DNA of 31,196 bases from an uncultured bacterium. Lineage in GTDB: Bacteria; Cloacimonadota; Cloacimonadia; Cloacimonadales; Cloacimonadaceae. The position numbers and the translations under genes were made by a program. The stretch covers positions 1 through 31,196 of the forward strand of contig CALGPA010000141.1 in NCBI GenBank assembly GCA_937960795.1, given 5' to 3'. Positions 7,803 to 15,119 of the stretch are shown in pieces (position 1 is the first letter of the stretch; every line of letters starts with the position of its first letter). The notes beneath the pieces were generated by a model. The model made no database searches and had not been told where the DNA came from. It saw only the letters and a program-made list of their open reading frames with translations.

Positions 7803-8767
7803 CAAAAACTCCAGTTAAATCCAATACTAGGTGTCACATAGTTGCCTCGCACAGCAGTGTAATAATGCATCCTGATCCCGGAATCAGCTATTGCGCCACG
7901 ATTGACCTTGTTTGCGACCCTGACTGCATCCAGCGCTGAGGCAACATGGTTGAAGGCAAGACCAAATGTATATAGATGCGCTTTGGCATATTCATCCTTA
8001 GCTTCGTTTCTCATCTCCACATATCTCTTACGCATAGCTGAGGACGCATGGCTATTGTTTTCAATGGGGATGCCTGTGCTATAGCCCAAAGAGGGATCGT
8101 CCCAAAGCGGATAGTTCCCGCGCCAAGTCCATCCCGGATCAGCGGGTTCTACATCATATCCTCCCGGATACCAAATGGGATTTTGACTATCACCGTGTTC
8201 ATCTGCGGCAAAGTGGAAATACCAATCCGCCCATCCAAACACATAATGCGGATACTTGCCAATATCCTCATAAAAGTGCTGCGTATTCTCATCTTCCAAG
8301 CGAAAATAGCTTGCTTCGTAGATGTCCACGGGATTGAGGTTCATGAGGATATTCTGCACCTGACGCTGTCGTTCTCTATCATATCTGATGGTCTCAATCT
8401 GAGTGCCGTCTCCCAGAGTATAGGTGATCGTCTCTTGATTGGCATAGCGCTCAAAGTCTTTGGTCTTGTCATCGCCTTTGTTCTGATGAATCACGATCCC
8501 GGCGATCATCCCAATCTCAATGATCGGGAATATATAGGCTGTAAGGGCGGATTTGTTTGCATAAAACTGCCCTGCTCCCGGAACAAGGGCTGACATCACC
8601 ATTGCCAGGCGTGCATCCTTTCTCGCATAGTTTACCTTGATGAAATCTGGATCCATTTCTTCTTCTTGAGGGCGTGCCTCATCCTCCCAGATCCAATCAT
8701 CAATACCTTGTGCCATGAGGCTGCCTACTATCACTAGCAGCAAAAGGCATAACACACTTTTTCTCAT
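7802..8767 (-). CDS. Envelope protein A of a tandem triplet (DUF5683-like)
   Basis: The reading frame is open further upstream to 8887, inside the M6 protease gene. The start is placed at 8767 because it begins a good signal peptide (MRKSVLCLLLLVIVGSLMAQ) and lies 13 nt after the protease stop. The protein is 321 residues. It has an acidic N-terminal stretch after cleavage, then ALVPGAGQFYANKS (the clearest DUF5683-like motif), a hydrophobic segment, a long insert with aromatic and acidic residues, then NHVASALDAVRVANK matching the C-terminal motif of its two neighbours, and an aromatic C-terminus (IGFNWSF) typical of outer-membrane barrel ends. Function unknown. Confidence 0.7.
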   Translation of the reverse strand: MRKSVLCLLLLVIVGSLMAQGIDDWIWEDEARPQEEEMDPDFIKVNYARKDARLAMVMSALVPGAGQFYANKSALTAYIFPIIEIGMIAGIVIHQNKGDDKTKDFERYANQETITYTLGDGTQIETIRYDRERQRQVQNILMNLNPVDIYEASYFRLEDENTQHFYEDIGKYPHYVFGWADWYFHFAADEHGDSQNPIWYPGGYDVEPADPGWTWRGNYPLWDDPSLGYSTGIPIENNSHASSAMRKRYVEMRNEAKDEYAKAHLYTFGLAFNHVASALDAVRVANKVNRGAIADSGIRMHYYTAVRGNYVTPSIGFNWSF

Positions 8768-8780
8768 AATATAACCAACC

Positions 8781-11700
8781 TTACTTTTCAATGGCAAACT
8801 TAATCGTCTTCTTTGCATGCCAGTTCTTGATATAAGCGATGTAGACACCAGTGCTGAATTTAGCAGAATCCAGCTCGATATCTTCAATCAGTCCGTTCTG
8901 CAAGTTCTTTCTTTCGAAGACTTTCTTGCCGGATACATCATAGATATACACATCTATGGGGCTAAATGCTCGTTCTATGCGTAGCCTAAAGACCCCTGAT
9001 TTCACCGGATTGGGATAGACATAGGCGTTTATCCGCGAAGGGGAAGGAGTGCTTTCACCGAGGTCTTCAGGAACAAAGACCGATCCGCCGGCTCCGTTTC
9101 TTGCCCCGGACCAAAGTATTGGATTCTCGTCAAAGCCCAGTGAGTGGATATAGACGCTGCTTCCTGAGGCACTATGCTGAGAATTGTACCACAGGAGTTG
9201 CGAATTTGCCTCGTCGAAACATAGATAATCGTTGAAGCTCTTCCCATCGCTGCTTTTCTCAGCATTAAACAAGAGTGAATACTCCTGCGCCGGCTCTCCT
9301 GATTCCCAAAGCGCCACAAAGCCTTGAGACTCGACCGGGAAGAAGATCACCCGCTGATGGGGGCTAATCAATATCGATCTAGGATGCATATGCGGCATAG
9401 CCTCAAGAGAGTTTAGATATCTGGGAAATCCTCGCTTTATGTGGCCGTTGTGCCCCAAGATGTAAGCCCGATCGCCCAAAGCAAAGAAGATCCTGACGCC
9501 GGTGTCATCATAGAAAAAGGCACCCATCTGAGTCGGCAAAAACGCACTATCGTTTGTAAAGATCTTCCTCAGTTCATAATTCTGATATCGATATAGATTG
9601 CCGGAATCTGCAAAGAAGTACATAGTCCTAGCGTGATCGTTTATGATGATCGGCTCATAGTCCCCAATGCTCTCCGGTACTGATACATGGTCGATTACTT
9701 CGAGGTTTCCTCTATCCAGGACATATAGATCATTGTCTTCAAGCACCAGGATCAGATCATCATCCCCGGCTATTGTCCTGATTGACGCAAAGCCGCAACT
9801 AGCCCGCACCTGATGATCTTGCAGATGATAAAGCGCTGTCCTGCTGTGAACATAGAGATCATTCCCCAGAGGCATTGGTGAGAATATGGAGTCCGCAAAG
9901 GAGATGGACAAAGTATTGATATCAATATTGGCAAAATCCATGAAGTAAAGGCTACTGCCTTTGACTCCAACGAGCTCACGATATCCGTCCCCATTGTTAT
10001 CAACCGCTACCAAAGGAAAGTCAAAGGCCGCCTCTTCAAGATCAGAAGAGCCCATGAGATCCTGCCACTCATCATTCATATAGCTATAAAGCGTCATCCC
10101 CGAAGGGTCATAAAAAGGCAGGGATATCTCGCTGAAATCTGTGTTGACCGGAGGAGCCGGACGGAGCGCGGAACTGTGCTGTGCTGAGAAGACTTCCTCA
10201 AAAAAGCCGGCTCTGAGGGTGAAGCTCATAACAGCATCGGGTGAGGAGATATCATCCATATAATACAGGCTGCCAATGCCATTTCTGGCCAGCATCGCCG
10301 GTTTTGTGTGCGCGCTCAGTGTCGGACGCCAATCCTGAAAAGACCAATTTACAAACAGTCCATCAGCATCTAAGATGGGTTTGTATCCGTGAAAATACTC
10401 ATAGGCTGTGCCTGTCCAATACATGGAATACGGCTCTCCCAAGTCTCTAAGGCCATCCGCTTCCAAGACACTCACACCGGGGCGATTGAAGTTTGTGTTT
10501 ACAGTATTGTTATCAAAATTGGATCTAAAACTCCCATCCGAGAGGAAGCTTCCTTCTTCGAAGATTTGCTTTTCATCCACATGCCAGATCAAGAGCCCCC
10601 CTCCCTCGACAGAACCATCGGCTCGCATAAAGGAGGGAAGTAGATAGTCATATTCATAGCTGGGAGTGTTTGTGGGATCTGAGCTTGGAGTCGGATACAT
10701 CACGACTCTCCCATCCAAAGCACCATATACAGCAGTAAAGCCATCGCCATCGGGATCCACACTACGATTTTCGATGAGAAAATACTCATGATCATTGATG
10801 GGAAACTTGATGATGCTGGGCTTGATCGAAGTGCTCTGCCTATGGCTGCTGGCAGCTATCTCTATGGCTGTGTTGGGCGCAAACTCCGTGATGTCCTTCA
10901 TCAAGCCACGAGAGCGAAAATCACTCTCAAAGAGCAGTGCTCTGGAAAACGCACCCGGCAATGATGGAAGGATGCCCTGAACATAGACCAAGTCGCCATT
11001 ATCCAGCTCATCAACCAATACTCCGGAACCACCGCTATCCATGATATCAAAGGCGCCGACCATCGGATAGAAGTTTCTCGTGTTATAAAGATCCACCAAG
11101 CCCAAAGAATGACCAAATTCGTGAAAAAGCACCGCGTTCAATGCCCCATATCCGGAATGGATTGTCAGCCCATCTTGATAGACGATCTCAAAGTCTTGAG
11201 AGATGGTTGCCGGCACATTGCAGGCATGGAAGATCTCGGTCTGTCCTTCATCAACTATAGCTTGCTTGCCTTCGCCGACCCTGATAAAGAAAGACGGAAG
11301 ATCAGAGGGGCTATTTCCAAAAACGTCGTGCTGCCAATCTGAACCGGCATGGATGATCATATAGTGTTCATATGAGCCAAAGTCTATCTGGGGATCATCC
11401 CTATCGGCAGTCTCAAAAGCTTCCTTAAAATACTCTTCCATTTTTTGCACAAAAACATCCGAGGGAGCATTGGGGGGATTGTAGTAGGACATATGATGCT
11501 GGAGGGTATACGCCGGTTTGTCCTTGGGCCAGACATCATATTCCAGATCGTAGGATCCGGCAGAAACTGCTAGGTAATAGTAGCGCATAGCCTCGAGATT
11601 TGCTTCGAAATACTCTCGATCATGGGGAGGAGCACCGATGGAATAGACGTAATCCGGATCGGGTTCAAGAAGGAACTTACCATTCCCGGTAGTGAGTGGA

Positions 11701-11966
11701 TCATCCTCAATCTCTTCCTGAAAATCCACCAATATCACGAGTAGTTTCTGATAATCGGCTTTTTGGGCACTTCTTTGCTGTGGTGCTATGGCCTGTCTTA
11801 GAAGCTCCGTGTGCGGATGCTTTCTTATCTTCAGATGCTCAGATGAAGGGCTTAGCTGCATCTTCTGAGCAAAGACCCGGCTGGCAAAAAGTAGCAGCAA
11901 CAGCAGCAAGATATAGCGCATGAGATCTTGCCGCTTGGGGATTGCCGGGCTAAGGATCCTATTCAT
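8781..11966 (-). CDS. M6-family metalloprotease with T9SS type A sorting domain
   Basis: This 1061-residue secreted protease has a signal peptide (core about 16-33, ending RVFAQ), a propeptide-like segment, and an M6 (immune inhibitor A-type) catalytic domain with the zinc motif HEFGHSLGLVD (282-292) and a Met-turn-like DIMD (307-310). A long beta-rich region follows, with an FG-GAP/EF-hand-like DNNGDGYRELVG. The end (979-1061) is a type IX secretion sorting domain (VYPNPVKSG, YDVSGKKVF, FSTGVYIAYI, terminal Lys). By family knowledge such domains direct export through T9SS and cell-surface attachment. The ATG at 11966 has AGGAG 5 nt upstream; an internal ATG at 11921 is less supported. The adjacent PorV-like gene fits this route. 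Confidence 0.92.
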   Translation of the reverse strand: MNRILSPAIPKRQDLMRYILLLLLLLFASRVFAQKMQLSPSSEHLKIRKHPHTELLRQAIAPQQRSAQKADYQKLLVILVDFQEEIEDDPLTTGNGKFLLEPDPDYVYSIGAPPHDREYFEANLEAMRYYYLAVSAGSYDLEYDVWPKDKPAYTLQHHMSYYNPPNAPSDVFVQKMEEYFKEAFETADRDDPQIDFGSYEHYMIIHAGSDWQHDVFGNSPSDLPSFFIRVGEGKQAIVDEGQTEIFHACNVPATISQDFEIVYQDGLTIHSGYGALNAVLFHEFGHSLGLVDLYNTRNFYPMVGAFDIMDSGGSGVLVDELDNGDLVYVQGILPSLPGAFSRALLFESDFRSRGLMKDITEFAPNTAIEIAASSHRQSTSIKPSIIKFPINDHEYFLIENRSVDPDGDGFTAVYGALDGRVVMYPTPSSDPTNTPSYEYDYLLPSFMRADGSVEGGGLLIWHVDEKQIFEEGSFLSDGSFRSNFDNNTVNTNFNRPGVSVLEADGLRDLGEPYSMYWTGTAYEYFHGYKPILDADGLFVNWSFQDWRPTLSAHTKPAMLARNGIGSLYYMDDISSPDAVMSFTLRAGFFEEVFSAQHSSALRPAPPVNTDFSEISLPFYDPSGMTLYSYMNDEWQDLMGSSDLEEAAFDFPLVAVDNNGDGYRELVGVKGSSLYFMDFANIDINTLSISFADSIFSPMPLGNDLYVHSRTALYHLQDHQVRASCGFASIRTIAGDDDLILVLEDNDLYVLDRGNLEVIDHVSVPESIGDYEPIIINDHARTMYFFADSGNLYRYQNYELRKIFTNDSAFLPTQMGAFFYDDTGVRIFFALGDRAYILGHNGHIKRGFPRYLNSLEAMPHMHPRSILISPHQRVIFFPVESQGFVALWESGEPAQEYSLLFNAEKSSDGKSFNDYLCFDEANSQLLWYNSQHSASGSSVYIHSLGFDENPILWSGARNGAGGSVFVPEDLGESTPSPSRINAYVYPNPVKSGVFRLRIERAFSPIDVYIYDVSGKKVFERKNLQNGLIEDIELDSAKFSTGVYIAYIKNWHAKKTIKFAIEK

Positions 11967-11980
11967 AATGACTCCTGTAC

Positions 11981-12009
11981 GGGAGGCATATCATATTGAT
12001 CTGCCTCCC
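11981..12009 (-). promoter_or_regulatory. Intercistronic hairpin between porV-like and M6 protease genes
   Basis: A perfect 8-bp inverted repeat (11981-11988 and 12002-12009, GGGAGGCA/TGCCTCCC) continues through a single mismatch into a 4-bp stem (ATCA/TGAT) with a 3-nt loop. It ends about 4 nt before the AGGAG of the protease gene. No T-run follows on the minus strand, so it does not look like a simple terminator. A role in mRNA processing, stability or translation control is an inference. Confidence 0.6.
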
Positions 12010-12029
12010 CACAACACAAAGAACGACGG

Positions 12030-13055
12030 CTAGTATTCAAAGCCGATTGAAAATACTTTATTATAATCCACAAGTTCCCCGGCGGGAACCATCGAGAAAT
12101 CAGCTGAAAGCTTGTAGCGATCACTAAATGAATAATTGATGCCGACTCCAAAACTGGGGCCGGTAACACTGCCGGCTTTATCATAAAAATATCCGCCACG
12201 AAGAGCAATAAGCTGCATGTAGGTATACTCAGCACCCACGCCATAGATTGTCTCATCCATATATTCCCAACCTGAGATAAAGCGTTTGAAGAGGGGATCT
12301 TCATTGGCAAGCATCTTGCTGGCTTCAGCAGATAGGATCAAACCATTTAGCGGATTGTCAAACACAGTGTATGCTGCTCCCAGACGCACATTCATCGGAG
12401 AGGGATCTTTTTGCTCTTGATCCACGAAGGTGACGTCGGGACCAAGATTTTGAAGCACTAATGCCAGATCCAGGCCGGATACATTTCCCACGTCTTTATA
12501 GAGTGTCCCTATATCAAATCCAAAGCTAAAAGCCTTACCTTCGGAGTCGGTAAATCCGGTCGCGGGTGCGAGGTTGCTATAGATCAATTTGAAGTTTCCT
12601 CCCACGCCCAAACGCTGAGGAATCACTTCGTAGGAATAACCTACAGCACCGGCAATATCATAGGAATGGAACGTGCCGAGGGGGTTGTTGCTGGAATCCG
12701 TCTGTTCTTGAGTGCCAAGATCCAAAAGCACTATGTGAGCATTGAAGTTCCCTATGCCCTCAAAATACTGATTCCATCCAAGGTATTCAAAAAACATGTC
12801 GTTCATGCCGGAGCCTTCCAACCAGTTTACGTGGTTAAACGCCAATTGGCCTTTGCGGTTGAAAGCTGTAGCTCCGGGATTCCACCACATGGCATAGGCA
12901 TCGTCGGCGACAGCTGAATATGCTCTGCCCATTCCATTGGCCCGACCTCCGGGCTCAAACGTGAGAAATAGTAATGCGCCCTGAGAAACAGCCGCCAATG
13001 GGGCGATCCCGATAAGCGCAAGGACCATGATGAGGGTGAGAGATTTGAGGGACAT
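12030..13055 (-). CDS. PorV/PorQ-family outer-membrane protein
   Basis: The 341-residue protein has a signal peptide (about 1-22) and then FLTFEPGGRANGMGRAYSAVADDAYAMWWNPGA, split here as the signature ANGMGRAYSAVADD and AMWWNPGATA seen in PorV/PorQ (UPF0164-type) 14-strand barrels. Repeated beta strands follow and the chain ends in Tyr (FSIGFEY). In T9SS, PorV carries sorting-domain cargo from the translocon to the attachment complex. Placement directly upstream of a T9SS-tagged protease supports that role, though PorV and PorQ cannot be told apart here. The start has GGAGG upstream. No clear promoter of its own is seen; read-through from the tRNA-Leu unit is possible. Confidence 0.88.
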   Translation of the reverse strand: MSLKSLTLIMVLALIGIAPLAAVSQGALLFLTFEPGGRANGMGRAYSAVADDAYAMWWNPGATAFNRKGQLAFNHVNWLEGSGMNDMFFEYLGWNQYFEGIGNFNAHIVLLDLGTQEQTDSSNNPLGTFHSYDIAGAVGYSYEVIPQRLGVGGNFKLIYSNLAPATGFTDSEGKAFSFGFDIGTLYKDVGNVSGLDLALVLQNLGPDVTFVDQEQKDPSPMNVRLGAAYTVFDNPLNGLILSAEASKMLANEDPLFKRFISGWEYMDETIYGVGAEYTYMQLIALRGGYFYDKAGSVTGPSFGVGINYSFSDRYKLSADFSMVPAGELVDYNKVFSIGFEY

Positions 13056-13240
13056 TTATACCTCCACAGGTTCAGGATTGATTGATGGTGTCAGCAGGGC
13101 TTTGCAAAAATCCCTGTGTGAAAAGGATAAGATTCGCCGAATTACAATTGATTGATAAAAAAAATCGTAAAACCCGAATCGCCAAATCATCTTTGAATAG
13201 CGCTTTGTAGCAATCTTTTCAATGATCTCCTTTAATTGTA

Positions 13241-13328
13241 TGGTGCCGAAGGCCGGAATCGAACCGGCACGGGCAAGAAGCCCGGTGGATTTTGAGTCCA
13301 CTGCGTCTACCAATTTCACCACTTCGGC
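13241..13328 (-). tRNA. tRNA-Leu (anticodon CAA)
   Basis: The minus strand folds as a class II tRNA. The acceptor GCCGAAG pairs with CTTCGGC, followed by A and an encoded CCA (13243-13241). The D arm has AAATTGGTAGACGC, the anticodon arm is GTGGA-CTCAAAA-TCCAC with anticodon CAA, there is a long variable arm, and the T arm contains GGTTCGATTCC. It strongly resembles bacterial tRNA-Leu. A CTTGACA box lies 35 nt upstream. Confidence 0.96.
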
Positions 13329-13363
13329 ACGCGTATGTTTCAAAACTTAAAAATCCCTTTCTT

Positions 13364-13369
13364 TGTCAA
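13364..13369 (-). promoter_or_regulatory. Putative -35 box (TTGACA) for tRNA-Leu
   Basis: CTTGACAAAG on the minus strand lies 35 nt before the tRNA 5' end, in the gap after the substrate-binding protein stop. The hexamer 17 nt downstream is GTTTTG, not TATAAT. Confidence 0.4.
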
Positions 13370-13380
13370 GTAAAAACTCT

Positions 13381-14658
13381 CTAGCGGGCCTCGGCCGCTA
13401 TCAATTCAGACAACTTTCTCGCTGCATCATTAAGGGCGTCTCGCGGACCGACCTCATTTCGCATTGCCCTCTCCAAATGATGCTTCAACTCCGGACGAGC
13501 CTTGAACCAGGCTGATGTTTGCGGCTCATAGACTGCGTTTTCGAGTTGGTCATAAATACCCTGAAACTGGGGATGACGCTTCAGAAAATCCTGTATCTTT
13601 TCGCTATCCATCGCGCTGCGGCGAACCGGCATATAGTTTGTCTCGACGCTCCAGCGGGCGGTCTGCTCTGTGCTGGTGAACCACTTAATAAACTCCCAAG
13701 ATGCCCATTCTCGCTTTGGATCACCGGATTTGAAAATCACAATATTGGTTCCGGAGATTGCGCTCTTATCTGTCCTATGAGTTGGCAATGGGGCATAGCC
13801 AATATTGAAATTGATGGGCTGCTGCCGCATATGTGTGATCGATACGCTGGAACCTTCATACATCGGCACCACGCCTGCTAAGAAGTCGTTTTGCCCATCG
13901 TATCCGCTCACCAGATAGACGCTCTCATCTTTGAACATCATATCGGTGATATAAGTGAGGGCTTCGACTCCCGCTTCACTATTGAAGTCCGGCTGACCAT
14001 CATCATCAAGGATTCTTCCCCCGGCTTGATGCAGAAGGTTGATAAACTGCCACTCATTCACGTTAAAGTTTGTGCCCCAGCGATCTATCTTGCCGTCATT
14101 GTCGGAATCACGCGTCATCATAAGCGCAAACTCGCGAAAGTCATCCCAAGTACGCGGAAAGTCGTTTGGATCCAGTCCATTGCGATAGAACTCATCTTTG
14201 TTGTAAAAGTATGCTCTCACACTTTTGTTGAAGGGCAGTGAATAAAGGGTATCATTGAAAGTATTGGAGTTTCTAAAGACCGGATAGATATCCAAAAGAT
14301 CCTCTTCTCCGAAATATGGATCCTCTTCGATAAAGGGCTCCAAAGGGCACAACACACCGGATTCGATATAGCGAGCTGCCCAGCTCTCAAATACTTGAGC
14401 GATGTCGGGTTGCTTTTTGGCTTGGATCGATGCCATGAGCTTCTGCGACAAAGCTGTGTAGCTACTGATCGGGTTTGCAATCACCTCAATCTCGTCCTGA
14501 CTTCGGTTAAACTCCATGATCATGTCGGTGAGAGTGTCACCCAAGGGTCCGCTGAGTCCATGCCAGAAGGATATCCTGGTTTTGGACGATGTCATCGTTT
14601 TTCCACAAGCTCCCAAAAGCAGGCTGAGCAAGACCAGAGCGATCAAAATACGGCGCAT
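13381..14658 (-). CDS. ABC transporter substrate-binding lipoprotein (carbohydrate type, family 1)
   Basis: The protein captures a solute, probably an oligosaccharide or glycerol-3-phosphate-like ligand, for an ABC importer. The frame is open to 14700, but the ATG at 14658 is chosen because it follows AGGAG by 5 nt and starts a lipoprotein signal (MRRILIALVLLSLLLGAC, lipidated Cys18). The mature part has the type-1 extracellular solute-binding pattern: ISFWHGLSGPLGDTL, a Phe-Asn-rich helix, QPDIAQVFESWAARYIESG, LYSLPFNKSVRAYFYNKD, PRTWDDFREFA, then GTNIVIFKSGDP and WEFIKWFTS near the C-terminus. The length of 425 is normal. No permease or ATPase gene is adjacent, so the rest of the transporter is elsewhere. 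Confidence 0.9.
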   Translation of the reverse strand: MRRILIALVLLSLLLGACGKTMTSSKTRISFWHGLSGPLGDTLTDMIMEFNRSQDEIEVIANPISSYTALSQKLMASIQAKKQPDIAQVFESWAARYIESGVLCPLEPFIEEDPYFGEEDLLDIYPVFRNSNTFNDTLYSLPFNKSVRAYFYNKDEFYRNGLDPNDFPRTWDDFREFALMMTRDSDNDGKIDRWGTNFNVNEWQFINLLHQAGGRILDDDGQPDFNSEAGVEALTYITDMMFKDESVYLVSGYDGQNDFLAGVVPMYEGSSVSITHMRQQPINFNIGYAPLPTHRTDKSAISGTNIVIFKSGDPKREWASWEFIKWFTSTEQTARWSVETNYMPVRRSAMDSEKIQDFLKRHPQFQGIYDQLENAVYEPQTSAWFKARPELKHHLERAMRNEVGPRDALNDAARKLSELIAAEAR

Positions 14659-14720
14659 ATCATCTCCTGATTTATCATACCGCTGATTCATATCTTCCAA
14701 TATTTTACAGTGTAAGCTCC

Positions 14721-14748
14721 ATACTACATAAAAACAATATTAAGTCAA
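14721..14748 (-). promoter_or_regulatory. Putative sigma70-type promoter of the substrate-binding protein gene
   Basis: On the minus strand TTGACT (14748-14743) is followed after 16 bp by TAGTAT (14726-14721), about 63 nt before the chosen ATG. It is the best two-box promoter in the window. Confidence 0.55.
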
Positions 14749-14903
14749 TGTTTTTCTCATAGAAGCTAAGCTTAATCGTGATAAAAGCAAGCTCCGAGAG
14801 CCCATAATTAGAGCTCTTAAGGCTTGGAAAACCCGCTTTTGCGGGAGCGCGGATTGCAGATGTGCAAAAAAACTTAAAATACTCGGCTCAAGCCAAACAT
14901 CTT

Positions 14904-14998
14904 AAAGCTGTAAGTCCTTATTTTCTCACCGCTTGCAGTCTTGAGCGGTGAGCGAGCGGTGAGCAAGGGATGAGGACGCCTGCAAAATAAAGACTTAC
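14904..14998 (+). repeat. Intergenic hairpin repeat, copy 2 (most complete)
   Basis: The inner stem pairs 14925-14936 (CTCACCGCTTGC) with 14952-14963 (GCGAGCGGTGAG) over a 15-nt loop, 12 bp with one G-T wobble. The outer stem pairs 14910-14924 (GTAAGTCCTTATTTT) with 14984-14998 (AAAATAAAGACTTAC), 14 of 15 positions. A near-perfect tandem 11-mer (14942-14952, 14953-14963) duplicates the 3' arm. Thirteen bases at 14904-14916 (AAAGCTGTAAGTC) are identical in copy 3. No target-site duplication or coding content is apparent. Confidence 0.8.
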
Positions 14999-15055
14999 GA
15001 GCCCGATTTTGAAGCATGAGGTGATCGAAAGAATTGGATTTAAGCAATAATCGGC

Positions 15056-15061
15056 TTGACA
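15056..15061 (+). promoter_or_regulatory. Putative -35 box (TTGACA) for the CsgG-like/LPP20-like operon
   Basis: GGCTTGACAAAG lies 58 nt before the first ATG. The hexamer 17 nt downstream is AACGGT, so no canonical -10 is visible. Confidence 0.4.
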
Positions 15062-15119
15062 AAGGGAGCCTTCGTCAAAACGGTGATTTCAAGCTTACAA
15101 ATCTAAATTTGAGAACAAG

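Larger units (their letters stand above)
14659..15119. other. Divergent intergenic region
   Basis: This 461-bp gap separates the minus-strand substrate-binding gene from the plus-strand CsgG-like gene. It holds promoter-like sites for both, a small perfect hairpin (CCCGC 14832-14836, TTTT, GCGGG 14841-14845) and the full copy 2 of the hairpin repeat. I see no credible gene; a 62-codon frame on the minus strand lies mainly over the repeat. Confidence 0.5.

Noticed and set aside
8768..8887. Upstream extension of the first triplet gene into the M6 protease gene
   Set aside because: The extension is not signal-peptide-like and lies within the protease coding region; the ATG at 8767 begins a clean signal peptide after the protease stop.
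13056..13343. 95-codon open frame on the minus strand upstream of the PorV-like gene
   Set aside because: Its N-terminal part translates the tRNA-Leu gene (GLLARAGSIPAFGT is the usual tRNA artefact) and the rest is low-complexity intergenic sequence.
14832..14845. CCCGC-TTTT-GCGGG hairpin as a terminator
   Set aside because: No T-run follows on either strand and it does not directly follow a gene end.
14874..15062. 62-codon minus-strand frame in the divergent gap
   Set aside because: It mostly covers the hairpin repeat, has no ribosome-binding site and no family resemblance.
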